Source of the DNA: Rhizobium sp. Q54
Lineage (GTDB): Bacteria; Pseudomonadota; Alphaproteobacteria; SHVZ01
DNA: 64,000 nt
Assembly (NCBI GenBank): GCA_945871425.1
Contig: CAMBVS010000005.1
Span: forward strand, 1-64,000
Direction of reading: 5' to 3'
The notes beneath the pieces are model-generated. The model did not search any database. It was not told where the DNA came from and was given only the letters and a program-made list of their open reading frames with translations. A program made the position numbers and the translations under genes. This document shows, in pieces, positions 9,122 through 17,211 of this stretch (positions are counted from its first letter, which is position 1; each line of letters starts with the position of its first letter).

Positions 9122-9565
9122 ATGGCTGCGTTCCTTCTCCGCCTCGCCGCACCTGCGGCGTTGCTCGGCATCGTGACTGTTGCCGGCACCCCCGGCGACC
9201 GGCTGGCCGGACCCATCGCGGCGACCGTCATCGACGTCGTCGACGGCGACACCCTCGTCGTCCGTGCCCATATCTGGCTCGACCAGTCCGTCGAGACCCG
9301 GGTCAGGCTTTTCGGCATCGACGCGCCAGAGAAACGCGGCCGCTGCGCTGCCGAACGGGCGGGCGCCGCCCGCGCCGAGGCGTTCGTCCGCGATCTGGCG
9401 CTCGGCCGCGAGGTTCGGCTCCGCGACCTCCATCACGACAAGTACGGCGGCCGCGTGCTGGCGCGGATCGAGACCGCCGACGGGGCCGATCTCGGCGAGG
9501 CGCTGGTGCGCCACCGCCTCGCCAGGGCCTATGACGGTGCCGCCCGCGCCGCCTGGTGCGGCTAG
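9122..9565 (+). CDS. Secreted thermonuclease (staphylococcal nuclease homologue)
   Basis: A 147-residue SNase-fold nuclease. A hydrophobic N-terminus (about 1-22) looks like a signal peptide or membrane anchor, so it probably acts outside the cytoplasm. The catalytic set of staphylococcal nuclease is conserved: DGDT (41-44, Asp43), RLFGIDAPE (Arg62, Asp67, Glu70) and DKYGGRVLA (Arg111). The C-terminus ends in a Cys (AAWCG) matching Cys75 for a possible disulfide. It is preceded by a LexA-type box and lacks a clear Shine-Dalgarno; if the -10 at 9108-9113 is right, the transcript would be nearly leaderless. Substrate preference (DNA or RNA) cannot be told. Confidence 0.88.
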   Translation: MAAFLLRLAAPAALLGIVTVAGTPGDRLAGPIAATVIDVVDGDTLVVRAHIWLDQSVETRVRLFGIDAPEKRGRCAAERAGAARAEAFVRDLALGREVRLRDLHHDKYGGRVLARIETADGADLGEALVRHRLARAYDGAARAAWCG

Positions 9566-9643
9566 CCGCCGCCATTGGCGGCCCGCGGGTCCATGGGCTA
9601 AGCTTCCAGCGATCGGCAAAATGCCGGGTCGGGGAGAGGTGTC

Positions 9644-9997
9644 ATGAGCTGGCGAATCGCGATTGCGGTCGCGTTGGCGTTGCCGTTTCTGCCGGGTGAA
9701 GCCGCCGCGCAGAACAAGGCGGCGGTGCCGCCGCCGAAGCCCGCATTTCACATCGTCAACGAGACCCCCGCCCGGGTCTACTACCGGGTGAAGATGTGGC
9801 AGGGGGACTTTTCCTTCGTCCAGGCCGGCAAGGAGCTGCGGGTAGAAATCCCGGAGAAGGTCGGCACCCTCAAGTCGGTCCAGGTCGAGGCCCGGTCGGG
9901 CGAGCAGTGGGACAATTGCTTCGCCACCGTCCAGGTCGGGTCCAAGCTGGTCGTGACCCAGGGCCGCGAACGGATCAATTGCAAGGTCGAGCGCTGA
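9644..9997 (+). CDS. Exported protein of unknown function
   Basis: I do not recognise this 117-residue protein. It has a clear signal peptide (residues 1-22, ending GEAAAQN) and a basic, beta-rich mature part: FHIVNETPARVYYRVKMW, then LRVEIPEKVGTL and a final region with two cysteines (WDNCFATV and INCKVER) that could form a disulfide in the periplasm. A GAGAGG ribosome site lies 8 nt before the ATG. It follows the nuclease gene by 78 nt, a gap holding a GCCGCC-ATT-GGCGGC hairpin at 9568-9582, so it may be a separate unit. The small beta domain with 'NETP' is reminiscent of other periplasmic proteins, but no family is assigned. Confidence 0.7.
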   Translation: MSWRIAIAVALALPFLPGEAAAQNKAAVPPPKPAFHIVNETPARVYYRVKMWQGDFSFVQAGKELRVEIPEKVGTLKSVQVEARSGEQWDNCFATVQVGSKLVVTQGRERINCKVER

Positions 9998-10031
9998 TCG
10001 CCACGCGCGTCCTCGTCCGATCGTCGATACG

Positions 10032-10829
10032 ATGACCGAACCCTATCGCTTCAGCCCGGGCACGACGCCGCTTCTGGTGAGCTGCCCGCATGTGGGCACG
10101 CATATCCCGGCCGAGATCGCGGCTCGGATGACCGACGACGCGCTCCAGCTCGCGGATACCGACTGGCACATCGAGCAGCTCTACGACTTCGTCCGCGGCC
10201 TCGGCGCCTCGGTGCTGGTGGCGACGCATTCGCGCTACGTCATCGACCTGAACCGACCGCCCGACGGCTCCATCCTCTACGCCAATGCCAACAACACGGA
10301 GCTTTGTCCGACCACCCGTTTCGACCTGAAGCCGGTCTACCGCGACGGCCAGGCGCCGGGCGAAGCCGAGGTCAGGGCCCGGGTCGATCGCTACTGGCGC
10401 CCCTATCACGACCGCCTCGCCGTCGAGCTGCAGCGCCTCAAGGACCGCTTCGGCTATGCGCTGCTCTGGGACGCGCACTCGATCGCGTCGGAGGTGCCGC
10501 GGTTCCATCAGGGCAGGCTGTGGGACCTGAACCTGGGCTCCGCCGACGGCACCAGCGCCGCCAGGGACCTGATCGAGCGGACCGCCGGCATCTGCTGGAG
10601 CGCCGATCCCTACACGGCGGCGATCGACGGGCGCTTCAAGGGCGGCCACATCACCCGGGCCTATGGTCGGCCGGCCGAAGGCGTGCACGCGATCCAGCTC
10701 GAGCTGTCGCAGGCCACGTACATGGAGGAGGCGCCGCCCTATCGCTGGCGCGACGACCTCGCCGACGCCGTGCGGCCGACGCTGAAACGCCTGATCGAGG
10801 CGATGCTTTCCTGGAAACCCGGCGCCTAG
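10032..10829 (+). CDS. hutG: N-formylglutamate deformylase-like amidohydrolase
   Basis: A 265-residue member of the N-formylglutamate amidohydrolase (HutG/FGase) family, which hydrolyses N-formyl-L-glutamate to formate and glutamate in histidine breakdown. Family features are the early metal motif VSCPHVGTHIP (about 16-26), ADTDWHIEQLYDF, the RYVIDLNRPP stretch, WDAHSIASEVPRF and GGHITRAYGRP near the C-terminus. No other hut gene is in the window, so it may act on another N-formyl or N-acyl amino acid. Its 3' end overlaps the convergent dioxygenase gene by 4 nt. Confidence 0.8.
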   Translation: MTEPYRFSPGTTPLLVSCPHVGTHIPAEIAARMTDDALQLADTDWHIEQLYDFVRGLGASVLVATHSRYVIDLNRPPDGSILYANANNTELCPTTRFDLKPVYRDGQAPGEAEVRARVDRYWRPYHDRLAVELQRLKDRFGYALLWDAHSIASEVPRFHQGRLWDLNLGSADGTSAARDLIERTAGICWSADPYTAAIDGRFKGGHITRAYGRPAEGVHAIQLELSQATYMEEAPPYRWRDDLADAVRPTLKRLIEAMLSWKPGA

Positions 10830-11623
10830 ATGACGAAGCGGTAGGCGGCGAGGCTGAGGTTGCCGAGGGCGAAGCCGCGGTGAAGCGGCTCGCCATGGGC
10901 GCCCGAACCGGCCGCGCCGAGCGCCACGAACAACGGCAGGAAATGCTCGAGCGTCGGATGCGCGCGCTTGAGTTCCGGCGCCTTCAGCGTGGCGGCGACC
11001 ACGTCCTCGAGCCGCCCCGCCGCCAGGGTCGAGGCGAGCCAGTCGTCGAAGCCCTGGGCCCAGGGCTCCGGCGGCGCATCGCCGCGCATGGCGAGCGCCC
11101 GCAGATTGTGGACGGCGCCGCCGGAGCCCATGACCAGCACCCCCTCCTCGGTCAGCGGCTGCAAGGCGCGGCCGAGGACGAAGTGATGCGCGGGGTCGAG
11201 CCCGGCCTGGATCGACAGCGGCACCACCGGCACGTCGGCATTGGGGAAGAGGTGGCGGAGCGGCACCCACATGCCGTGATCGAGCCCCTGGCCCGGCACC
11301 ATCGCGACCGGGAATCCCACGGTCGAGAGCAGGTCGGTGGTCCGCCTGGCCACGTCGAGCGCGCCCATGGCCGGATAGGAGAGCTTGTAGAGCTCCTCCG
11401 GGAAGCCGCCGTAGTCATGGATGGTTCCCGGCCGCTCGGCCCCGCCGACCCTCGGGTCCTGGGTCGACCAGTGGGCCGAGGCGACCAGGATCGCCCTCGG
11501 ACGCGGAAGCGCGCGGCCGAGCTCCTGCAGCCTCCGGGCGAGTTCCGGCTCGCCAGGGAGCCTCGGCAGCGCCAGCGTCGGCGCCCCATGGGACACGAAG
11601 ATCGGATCGATGCGGGAGGACAT
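10826..11623 (-). CDS. DODA-type extradiol dioxygenase (LigB/YgiD family)
   Basis: A 265-residue class III extradiol dioxygenase-like protein of the 4,5-DOPA dioxygenase / YgiD group, a metal enzyme that opens catechol-type rings. Likely metal-site histidines are in FVSHGAP (His12), VASAHWS (about His51) and GLDHGMWVPLRHLFP, with PVVPLSIQ typical of the group. The ATG start fits. It is convergent with the hutG-like gene and divergent from the class II aldolase, so it looks monocistronic. The substrate is unknown; family members act on DOPA, homoprotocatechuate-like compounds or may be uncharacterised. Confidence 0.85.
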   Translation of the reverse strand: MSSRIDPIFVSHGAPTLALPRLPGEPELARRLQELGRALPRPRAILVASAHWSTQDPRVGGAERPGTIHDYGGFPEELYKLSYPAMGALDVARRTTDLLSTVGFPVAMVPGQGLDHGMWVPLRHLFPNADVPVVPLSIQAGLDPAHHFVLGRALQPLTEEGVLVMGSGGAVHNLRALAMRGDAPPEPWAQGFDDWLASTLAAGRLEDVVAATLKAPELKRAHPTLEHFLPLFVALGAAGSGAHGEPLHRGFALGNLSLAAYRFVI

Positions 11624-11741
11624 GGAATTGCCATTCTAGCGCGAAATGACCGGCACCTCGCCAGTCGCCGTTCACATGCAACAGCCGGGCCGCGGGACCG
11701 CCCCAATCGACCCCGATAACAAGATCTGACTGGCGCGCCGG

Positions 11742-11757
11742 CTTTCCATTTGGAAAG
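11742..11757. promoter_or_regulatory. Palindrome CTTTCCA-TT-TGGAAAG upstream of aldolase
   Basis: A perfect 7+2+7 inverted repeat lies 38 nt before the class II aldolase ATG, inside the 172-nt divergent spacer to the dioxygenase gene. Its position suits an operator. The TTTCCA/TGGAAA half-sites resemble sites used by IclR-type regulators, but that is only resemblance, and no regulator gene is adjacent. Confidence 0.4.
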
Positions 11758-11795
11758 ATAGGAGGCGCACGTCTCCTCAGAGGAATCTCCCCCAG

Positions 11796-12557
11796 ATGAC
11801 CGCGATCAAGAAGCTTTCCAACAGCCGGCAGGAGGAGCTCGAGTGGCAATGCCGCGTCGACCTCGCCGCCGCCTTCCAGCTCACCTACCAGTTCGGCTGG
11901 AACCGGGGCATCGGCAACCACTACAGCCTCATGGTGCCGAACTCGGATGACACCTTCTTCGTCAACGCCCGCGGCCTCCTGTTCTCGGAGATCACCGCCA
12001 GCAACCTGATCCGCTGCGACTTCAAAGGCAACGTGCTCGAGGGCAAGGGCGAGATCCGCGACGTGACCTACAACATCCACGTGCCGATCCACCGCGACCA
12101 TCCCAGCGCCAAGGCGGTGCTGCACGTGCATCCGCCGAACATCACCGCGATCTCGCTGCTGGAGAACGGCCGCGTCGCCCTCGCCCACCACAACAACCTG
12201 ATCTTCAACGACCGCATCGCCTACGACGACGAGATGACCGGCCCGGCGCTGGAGCTCGACGAGGGCAACCGCATCGCCCGCGGCCTCGGCGACAAGACGA
12301 TCATGGTGATGGCGAACCACGGCGTCACCGTAGTCGGCCCGACCGTGCACGACTCCTTCTCCGAGCTCTCGATCTGCGAGCACACCTGCGGCGACCAGCT
12401 CCGCGCAATGTGGACGGGCCTGAAGCTCCGCGAGCAGCCGGCGCATCTCAAATGGGATCACAAGGGCGCCTTCGGCGACCGCATCGATGCCAAGCTCAGC
12501 TTCGATGCCCAGGTCCGCCAGCTCGAGCGCGACGTCGGCACCGGCTACAAGAGCTGA
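11796..12557 (+). CDS. Class II aldolase/adducin family protein
   Basis: A 253-residue member of the class II (zinc) aldolase/adducin superfamily. The metal ligands are visible as HVHP (His110, His112) and ANHG (His175), with an acidic stretch RDVTYNIHVPIHRDHP before them. Family members include fuculose/ribulose phosphate aldolases and epimerases, but this branch (starting with a Gln/Glu-rich helix and GWNRGIGNHYSLMVP) is mostly annotated generically, and the substrate is unknown. A palindrome precedes it, and a 20-bp palindrome plus a terminator follow it, so it appears to be transcribed alone. Confidence 0.85.
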   Translation: MTAIKKLSNSRQEELEWQCRVDLAAAFQLTYQFGWNRGIGNHYSLMVPNSDDTFFVNARGLLFSEITASNLIRCDFKGNVLEGKGEIRDVTYNIHVPIHRDHPSAKAVLHVHPPNITAISLLENGRVALAHHNNLIFNDRIAYDDEMTGPALELDEGNRIARGLGDKTIMVMANHGVTVVGPTVHDSFSELSICEHTCGDQLRAMWTGLKLREQPAHLKWDHKGAFGDRIDAKLSFDAQVRQLERDVGTGYKS

Positions 12558-12575
12558 TATCCTTAAAAGGATATC
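12556..12575. promoter_or_regulatory. Perfect 20-bp palindrome at the aldolase stop codon
   Basis: GATATCCTTAAAAGGATATC is a perfect palindrome (9-nt arms around AA) beginning on the second base of the aldolase TGA. It is AT-rich against a GC-rich background. It may be an operator for the downstream lactonase-like gene or a transcript-end hairpin; the real terminator seems to be the next hairpin. Confidence 0.4.
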
Positions 12576-12584
12576 GCGTCACTC

Positions 12585-12627
12585 CGACGCCGGCCCGGGC
12601 TTCCACCGCGGCCGGCGTCGTCGTTTT
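12585..12627 (+). terminator. Rho-independent terminator after class II aldolase
   Basis: A 10-bp perfect stem (CGACGCCGGC at 12585-12594 with GCCGGCGTCG at 12611-12620) and a 16-nt loop are followed by TCGTTTT. This is a convincing intrinsic terminator for the aldolase transcript, 21 nt before the next ATG. Confidence 0.7.
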
Positions 12628-12647
12628 GGAAGCTGACGGGTGACACA

Positions 12648-13412
12648 ATGGGCATGCGTCTGTTCGCCATGACCTGCGGCTGCCTGACCGGCCAGCTCTC
12701 GGGCATGATGGGGGGCGGCAAGGGCGAGGTCGATCTGCCGATCCCGTGCTATCTCATCGAGCATCCGAAGGGACGTGTGCTGTTCGACACCGGCATGCAT
12801 CCCGACTTGCAGTCGGGCTCGACCGGCCGTTACGGCCCGAGGCTCGCTCAGCTGTTCCGCTTCGACTACAAGCCGGGCGACGAGGTGACCGCGAAGCTCC
12901 GGGCCTTCGGCCGAGATCCGACGAAGATCGACCTCGTCATCAACTCGCATCTGCATTTCGACCATGTCGGCGGGAACGCGCTTCTGCCCAATGCCACGGT
13001 CATGGTGCAACGGCGCGAATGGCAGGCAGGCTTCGATCCCGACATCGCCGCCCAGCGCGGCTTCCATGCCAAGGACTTCGACCTCGGCCACAAGGTCGTC
13101 CAGATCGACGGCGAGCACGACGTGTTCGGCGACGGCCGGCTCGTCTGCCTGCCGACCCACGGCCATACGCCGGGCCACCAGTCGCTCAAGCTGCGCCTCG
13201 ACGGCCGCACGGTCGTTCTGGCAGCCGACGCCTGCTATTTCTGCCGTACGCTCAGCGAGCGCCGGCTGCCGCCCCGCGCGAATGATCACGACGCCATGCG
13301 CGTCTCCCTCGACCGGCTGGCGGCCTTGCAGGCCGGCGGCGCTACGATTTTCTTCGGTCACGACGCCGAGTTCTGGAAGTCGGTTCCGCAGGCACCGGCT
13401 GAAATCGTCTAG
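12648..13412 (+). CDS. N-acyl-homoserine-lactonase-like metallo-beta-lactamase fold hydrolase
   Basis: A 254-residue metallo-beta-lactamase-fold protein of the AHL-lactonase (AiiA/AttM-like) group. The dinuclear zinc motif is HLHFDHVGG (His101, His103, Asp105, His106). It is followed by LPTHGHTPGHQS (third His) and AADACYF (bridging Asp), with GHDAEFW for the last His. IPCYLIEHPKGRVLFDTGMH is the typical N-terminal strand region. It could quench quorum-sensing lactones or open other lactones; given the sugar aldolases on either side, a sugar lactone is also plausible. An ATG two codons downstream is an alternative start. Confidence 0.85.
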   Translation: MGMRLFAMTCGCLTGQLSGMMGGGKGEVDLPIPCYLIEHPKGRVLFDTGMHPDLQSGSTGRYGPRLAQLFRFDYKPGDEVTAKLRAFGRDPTKIDLVINSHLHFDHVGGNALLPNATVMVQRREWQAGFDPDIAAQRGFHAKDFDLGHKVVQIDGEHDVFGDGRLVCLPTHGHTPGHQSLKLRLDGRTVVLAADACYFCRTLSERRLPPRANDHDAMRVSLDRLAALQAGGATIFFGHDAEFWKSVPQAPAEIV

Positions 13413-13473
13413 CGGCGCTTGAAAGACGGGTCCCGCCGGTGTAGGTCCGGGGCCTCTCCGAGGAGCCGATCCC

Positions 13474-15525
13474 ATGCAGAACCTGTGGTCAGACGCCGCG
13501 GCCGAGGAGGCCATCGCCCGCTACGCCGCCAAGGGCGTCAACCGCGACCTGGCGCTCCGCACCTATACGACGCGCCTGCTCGGCGGCGTGCCGAAGCTGG
13601 TGCTGCATGGCGGCGGCAACACCTCGGTCAAGACCCGGATGAAGGACACGCTCGGCGACGAGCTCGACGTGCTCTGTGTCAAGGGCTCGGGCTGGGACAT
13701 GGGCACGATCGAGCCGCCGGGCCTGCCGGCCGTCCGCCTGGAGCCGCTGCTGAAGCTCCGCAAGCTCGACCGGCTCTCCGACGAGGACATGGTCAATTTC
13801 CAGCGCCTCAACCTCTTGGACGCCAGCGCGCCCAACCCGTCGGTCGAGACGCTGTTCCACGCCTTCCTGCCGCACAAGTTCATCGACCACACCCACGCCA
13901 ACGCGGTCCTCTCGCTGACCGACCAGCCCGACGGCATGGCGATCACCCGCGAGGTCTATGGCGACCGCGCCGCCATCGTCGAATACGTCATGCCGGGCTT
14001 CGCCCTGGCGAAGATGGCCGGCGATGCCGCGTCCAAGGCACCGAAGGCCGAGGGGCTGATCCTTTACAAGCACGGCATCTTCACCTGGGGCGAGACCGCC
14101 AAGGCCGCCTATGACCGGATGATCGAGCTGGTCGGCCTGGCGGAAGCCCGCCTCGCCAAGGGCCGGAAGACCACGACCCAGGTGAAGCTGCCGACGAATC
14201 TCGCCAGCGTCGCCGAGGTGGCGCCGATCCTCCGCGGCCTGATGGCGATCCCGGTCGCGCCCGATGACGGCATCTGGAAGCGCTGGGTGCTCGAGTTCCG
14301 GACATCCGACAACATCCGCGCCTTCGTCGATGGCGCCGATGTGACGCGCTACGCCCAGGCCGGCACCGTGACGCCCGACCATGTCATCCGCACCAAGCCG
14401 AAGCCCCTGATCCTGCCGGCGCCGAAATCCGACGACCTGAAGGGTTTCGCCGACGCGGCCAAGGCGGCGCTCGCGGCCTACGACGCCGACTACAGGGCCT
14501 ACTTCGCCCGCAACAACGCCGCGTCCACGCCGAAGAAGACCATGCTGGATACGGTGCCGCGCGTGGTGCTGGTGCCCGGGCTCGGCCTGTTCGCGCTGGG
14601 CAAATCCTCGAAGGACGCCAAGGTCAACGCCGACGTCGCCGTGAACGCCGTCGACGCCATCCTCGACGCCGAGGCGATCGGGACGTTCGAAAGCATCTCC
14701 GAGCGCGACCTCTTCGACGTCGAGTACTGGTCCCTGGAACAGGCGAAGCTCGGCAAGGAGGCCGAGAAACGCTTCGCCCGCCAGGTCGTGGTCGTCACCG
14801 GCGGTGCCTCTGGCATCGGCGGCGCCACCGCCGAGGCCTTCGCCAGGGAAGGTGCCGAGATCGCGCTGATCGACCGCGACGGCGACGTCGCGAAGGCGGC
14901 GGCGAAGAAGCTGGGCGGCATCGGCATCGGCTGCGACGTGACCAAGCCCGGCGACGTGCGAGCCGCCTTCGACAAGGTGGCGGCGACCTTCGGCGGCGTC
15001 GACATCCTGGTCTCCAATGCCGGCGCCGCCTGGCAGGGGCGGATCGGCGAGGTCGACGACGCGACGCTTCGCGCCAGCTTCGAGCTCAACTTCTTCTCGC
15101 ACCAGAGCGTGGCGCAGAACGCCGTCCGCCTCATGAAGACTCAAGGCCAAGGCGGCTGCCTTCTCTTCAACGTCTCCAAGCAGGCGGTGAATCCCGGCCC
15201 CGACTTCGGCCCCTACGGGTTGCCGAAAGCCTCGACCCTGTTCCTGGTCCGCCAGTACGCCGTCGACTACGGCAAGGACGGCATCCGCGCCAATGCGGTG
15301 AACGCCGACCGCGTGCGCACCGGCCTGCTCACCGACGACATGGTGAAGAGCCGCTCCAAGGCCCGCGGCCTCTCGGAGAAGGACTACATGTCGGGCAACC
15401 TCTTGGGCCGCGAGGTGAAGGCCCAGGACGTCGCCCAGGCCTTTACGGCGCTCGCATCCGCCGAGAAGACCACCGCCGCGGTGCTCACCGTCGACGGCGG
15501 CAACATCGCCGCCGCGCTGAGGTAG
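13474..15525 (+). CDS. Bifunctional class II aldolase / short-chain dehydrogenase
   Basis: A 683-residue fusion. The N-terminal class II aldolase domain carries LHGGGNTSVK (44-53) and HTHANAVLSL for zinc binding. The C-terminal SDR domain begins about residue 433 with VVVTGGASGIGGA (NAD(P) motif TGxxxGIG) and has the catalytic YGLPK (Tyr/Lys about 581/585). This architecture is known for rhamnulose-1-phosphate aldolase/lactaldehyde dehydrogenase (RhaD/RhaEW-type) proteins, and more loosely for enzymes named YuxG. No rhamnose kinase, isomerase or transporter is next to it, so the sugar is uncertain. A ribosome site AGGAG precedes the ATG. Confidence 0.85.
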   Translation: MQNLWSDAAAEEAIARYAAKGVNRDLALRTYTTRLLGGVPKLVLHGGGNTSVKTRMKDTLGDELDVLCVKGSGWDMGTIEPPGLPAVRLEPLLKLRKLDRLSDEDMVNFQRLNLLDASAPNPSVETLFHAFLPHKFIDHTHANAVLSLTDQPDGMAITREVYGDRAAIVEYVMPGFALAKMAGDAASKAPKAEGLILYKHGIFTWGETAKAAYDRMIELVGLAEARLAKGRKTTTQVKLPTNLASVAEVAPILRGLMAIPVAPDDGIWKRWVLEFRTSDNIRAFVDGADVTRYAQAGTVTPDHVIRTKPKPLILPAPKSDDLKGFADAAKAALAAYDADYRAYFARNNAASTPKKTMLDTVPRVVLVPGLGLFALGKSSKDAKVNADVAVNAVDAILDAEAIGTFESISERDLFDVEYWSLEQAKLGKEAEKRFARQVVVVTGGASGIGGATAEAFAREGAEIALIDRDGDVAKAAAKKLGGIGIGCDVTKPGDVRAAFDKVAATFGGVDILVSNAGAAWQGRIGEVDDATLRASFELNFFSHQSVAQNAVRLMKTQGQGGCLLFNVSKQAVNPGPDFGPYGLPKASTLFLVRQYAVDYGKDGIRANAVNADRVRTGLLTDDMVKSRSKARGLSEKDYMSGNLLGREVKAQDVAQAFTALASAEKTTAAVLTVDGGNIAAALR

Positions 15526-15539
15526 CCGGGTAGCGTCAG

Positions 15540-15557
15540 CGCAGCGCCGGCGCTGCG
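15540..15557. repeat. Perfect 18-bp GC palindrome between aldolase/SDR and dioxygenase genes
   Basis: CGCAGCGCCGGCGCTGCG is self-complementary over 18 bp, 15 nt after the aldolase/SDR stop. There is no T-run after it, so it is a weak candidate for a terminator; it may be a transcript-stabilising hairpin or a protein site. Confidence 0.35.
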
Positions 15558-15603
15558 TCCTGCGCAGTTGCCGGCAGCCCGCGAATCGGCGAGAAGTCAG
15601 CCC

Positions 15604-16401
15604 ATGCATATCGACGACGCGACGGTCGAGGCCTATCGCCGGGACGGCGCGGTGGCGTTGCGCCGGGTCTTCGCCCCGGAATGGATCGAGCTGCTGGCGA
15701 GCGGCGTCGAGGAGAACCTCGCCAACCCAGGGCCTTATGCCAAGCACTACACGCCCGAGGGCAAGCCTGGGCTCTTCTTCGGCGACTACTGCAACTGGCG
15801 GCGCATCGCACCTTACGAACGCTTCTTCCGCGGCTCGCCGGCGGCCGAGATCGCCGCCCGTCTGATGGGGTCGAGGAAGGTCAACCTGTTCCACGAGCAT
15901 GTGCTGGTGAAGGAGCCGGGGACACTGGAGCCGACGCCCTGGCATCACGACCAGCCCTACTACTTCGTCGACGGCGAGCAGATCGTGAGCCTCTGGATAC
16001 CGCTCGACCCGGTGCCGCGGCAGACCTGCGTCGAATACGTCCGGGGCTCGCATCGCTGGGGCAAGTGGTACACGCCGAAGCGCTTCGTCGACTCAGGTGA
16101 GCATGCCAACGCCGCTGGCGAGAAGCCGGTGCCGGACATCGATGCCCGCCGCGGCGACTATGAGCTGCTGGCCTGGGACCTCGCGCCCGGCGACTGCATC
16201 GCCTTCCACGCGCTGACGCTCCACGGCGCCCCCGGCAATCCGCTGCCGACCCGGCGGCGTGCCTTCGCCTCACGCTTCACCGGGGACGATGCCCGCTACG
16301 TGCTGCGGGACGGCTTCATGTCGCCGCCGCCGCAGCCGGACGCGCCCGAGCCGGGCGGCCCGATGGACAGCGACGCCTTCCCCGTGATCTGGCGCGGCTG
16401 A
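15604..16401 (+). CDS. Phytanoyl-CoA dioxygenase (PhyH) family protein
   Basis: A 265-residue Fe(II)/2-oxoglutarate oxygenase. The HxD iron motif is HHDQ (about residues 114-117, after EPTPW). The distal ligand is in FHALTLHGAPGN (about 201-212), and RRRAFASRFTG supplies the 2-oxoglutarate-binding Arg. The start ATG gives MHIDDATVEAYRRDG, the usual PhyH opening; the frame runs 12 codons further up but without family similarity. Its TGA overlaps the uppP ATG by one base, so the two are co-translated although functionally unrelated. Substrates in this family range from lipids to natural products and are not predictable here. Confidence 0.85.
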   Translation: MHIDDATVEAYRRDGAVALRRVFAPEWIELLASGVEENLANPGPYAKHYTPEGKPGLFFGDYCNWRRIAPYERFFRGSPAAEIAARLMGSRKVNLFHEHVLVKEPGTLEPTPWHHDQPYYFVDGEQIVSLWIPLDPVPRQTCVEYVRGSHRWGKWYTPKRFVDSGEHANAAGEKPVPDIDARRGDYELLAWDLAPGDCIAFHALTLHGAPGNPLPTRRRAFASRFTGDDARYVLRDGFMSPPPQPDAPEPGGPMDSDAFPVIWRG

Positions 16402-17204
16402 TGGACGTCTGGACCCTCGCCGCCGCCGCCGTGCTCGGCCTGGTCGAGGGCCTCACCGAGTTCATTCCGGTCTCCTCGACCGGGCACCTGATCCTGCTGG
16501 TCGACCTCTTGGGCTTCCAGGGACCGCCCGGCAAGGTGTTCGAGGTGGTGATCCAGCTCGGCGCCATCCTCGCGGTCTGCGCCGTCTACTTCACGAGGCT
16601 CTGGCGCGTGCTGATGGGCCTCGGCTCCGATCCCGGCGCCCGGCGCTTCGTCCTCGCCGTGATCCTGGCCTTCCTGCCGGCCGCCGTCGTCGGCGTCCTC
16701 GCGCACGGCTTCATCAAGTCGGTGCTGTTCTCGCCCTGGGTGGTTTCGGCCAGCCTGATCCTGGGCGGCCTCGCCATCCTCGCCATCGAGTCGAAGCCGA
16801 GACCGGCGGCGGTCGCGCGGGTCGAGGATTTCTCGCCCTGGCTTGCGCTCAGGATCGGCCTCTTCCAGGTGCTCGCCATGGTGCCGGGCGTCTCGCGCTC
16901 CGGCGCGACCATCCTGGGGGCGCTCCTGCTCGGTGTCGAGCGCAGGGCCGCGGCCGAGTTCTCCTTCTTCCTCGCCATCCCGACCATGCTTGGGGCCGCG
17001 ACCTACGACCTCTACAAGAACCGCCACGACCTGACCCTCGACGGCGGATTGCTGATCGCCATCGGCTTCGTCGTCGCGTTCGTCGCGGCATTGGCCGTCG
17101 TCCGCATCGTCGTCGACTTCGTCTCGCGCCACGGTTTCGCGCCGTTCGGCTGGTACCGCATCGTCATCGGCGCGGTCATGCTGATGATCCTGTTGTCGAG
17201 GTAA
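16401..17204 (+). CDS. uppP: Undecaprenyl-diphosphatase
   Basis: UppP (BacA) recycles undecaprenyl pyrophosphate to the lipid carrier used for peptidoglycan, in the inner membrane. The 267-residue polytopic protein has both signature motifs: GLTEFIPVSSTGHLIL (about 17-32) and PGVSRSGATILGALLL (about 164-179). Several hydrophobic segments follow, ending RIVIGAVMLMILLSR. It starts on the last base of the preceding PhyH gene and is 7 nt before the next small gene. Confidence 0.96.
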   Translation: MDVWTLAAAAVLGLVEGLTEFIPVSSTGHLILLVDLLGFQGPPGKVFEVVIQLGAILAVCAVYFTRLWRVLMGLGSDPGARRFVLAVILAFLPAAVVGVLAHGFIKSVLFSPWVVSASLILGGLAILAIESKPRPAAVARVEDFSPWLALRIGLFQVLAMVPGVSRSGATILGALLLGVERRAAAEFSFFLAIPTMLGAATYDLYKNRHDLTLDGGLLIAIGFVVAFVAALAVVRIVVDFVSRHGFAPFGWYRIVIGAVMLMILLSR

Positions 17205-17211
17205 CGCCCAG

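Noticed and set aside
13489..16053. 854-residue minus-strand open frame over the aldolase/SDR and PhyH genes
   Set aside because: Antisense shadow; its sequence is rich in Asp/Gly/Val/Arg without motifs, and the plus-strand genes are recognisable along their whole length.
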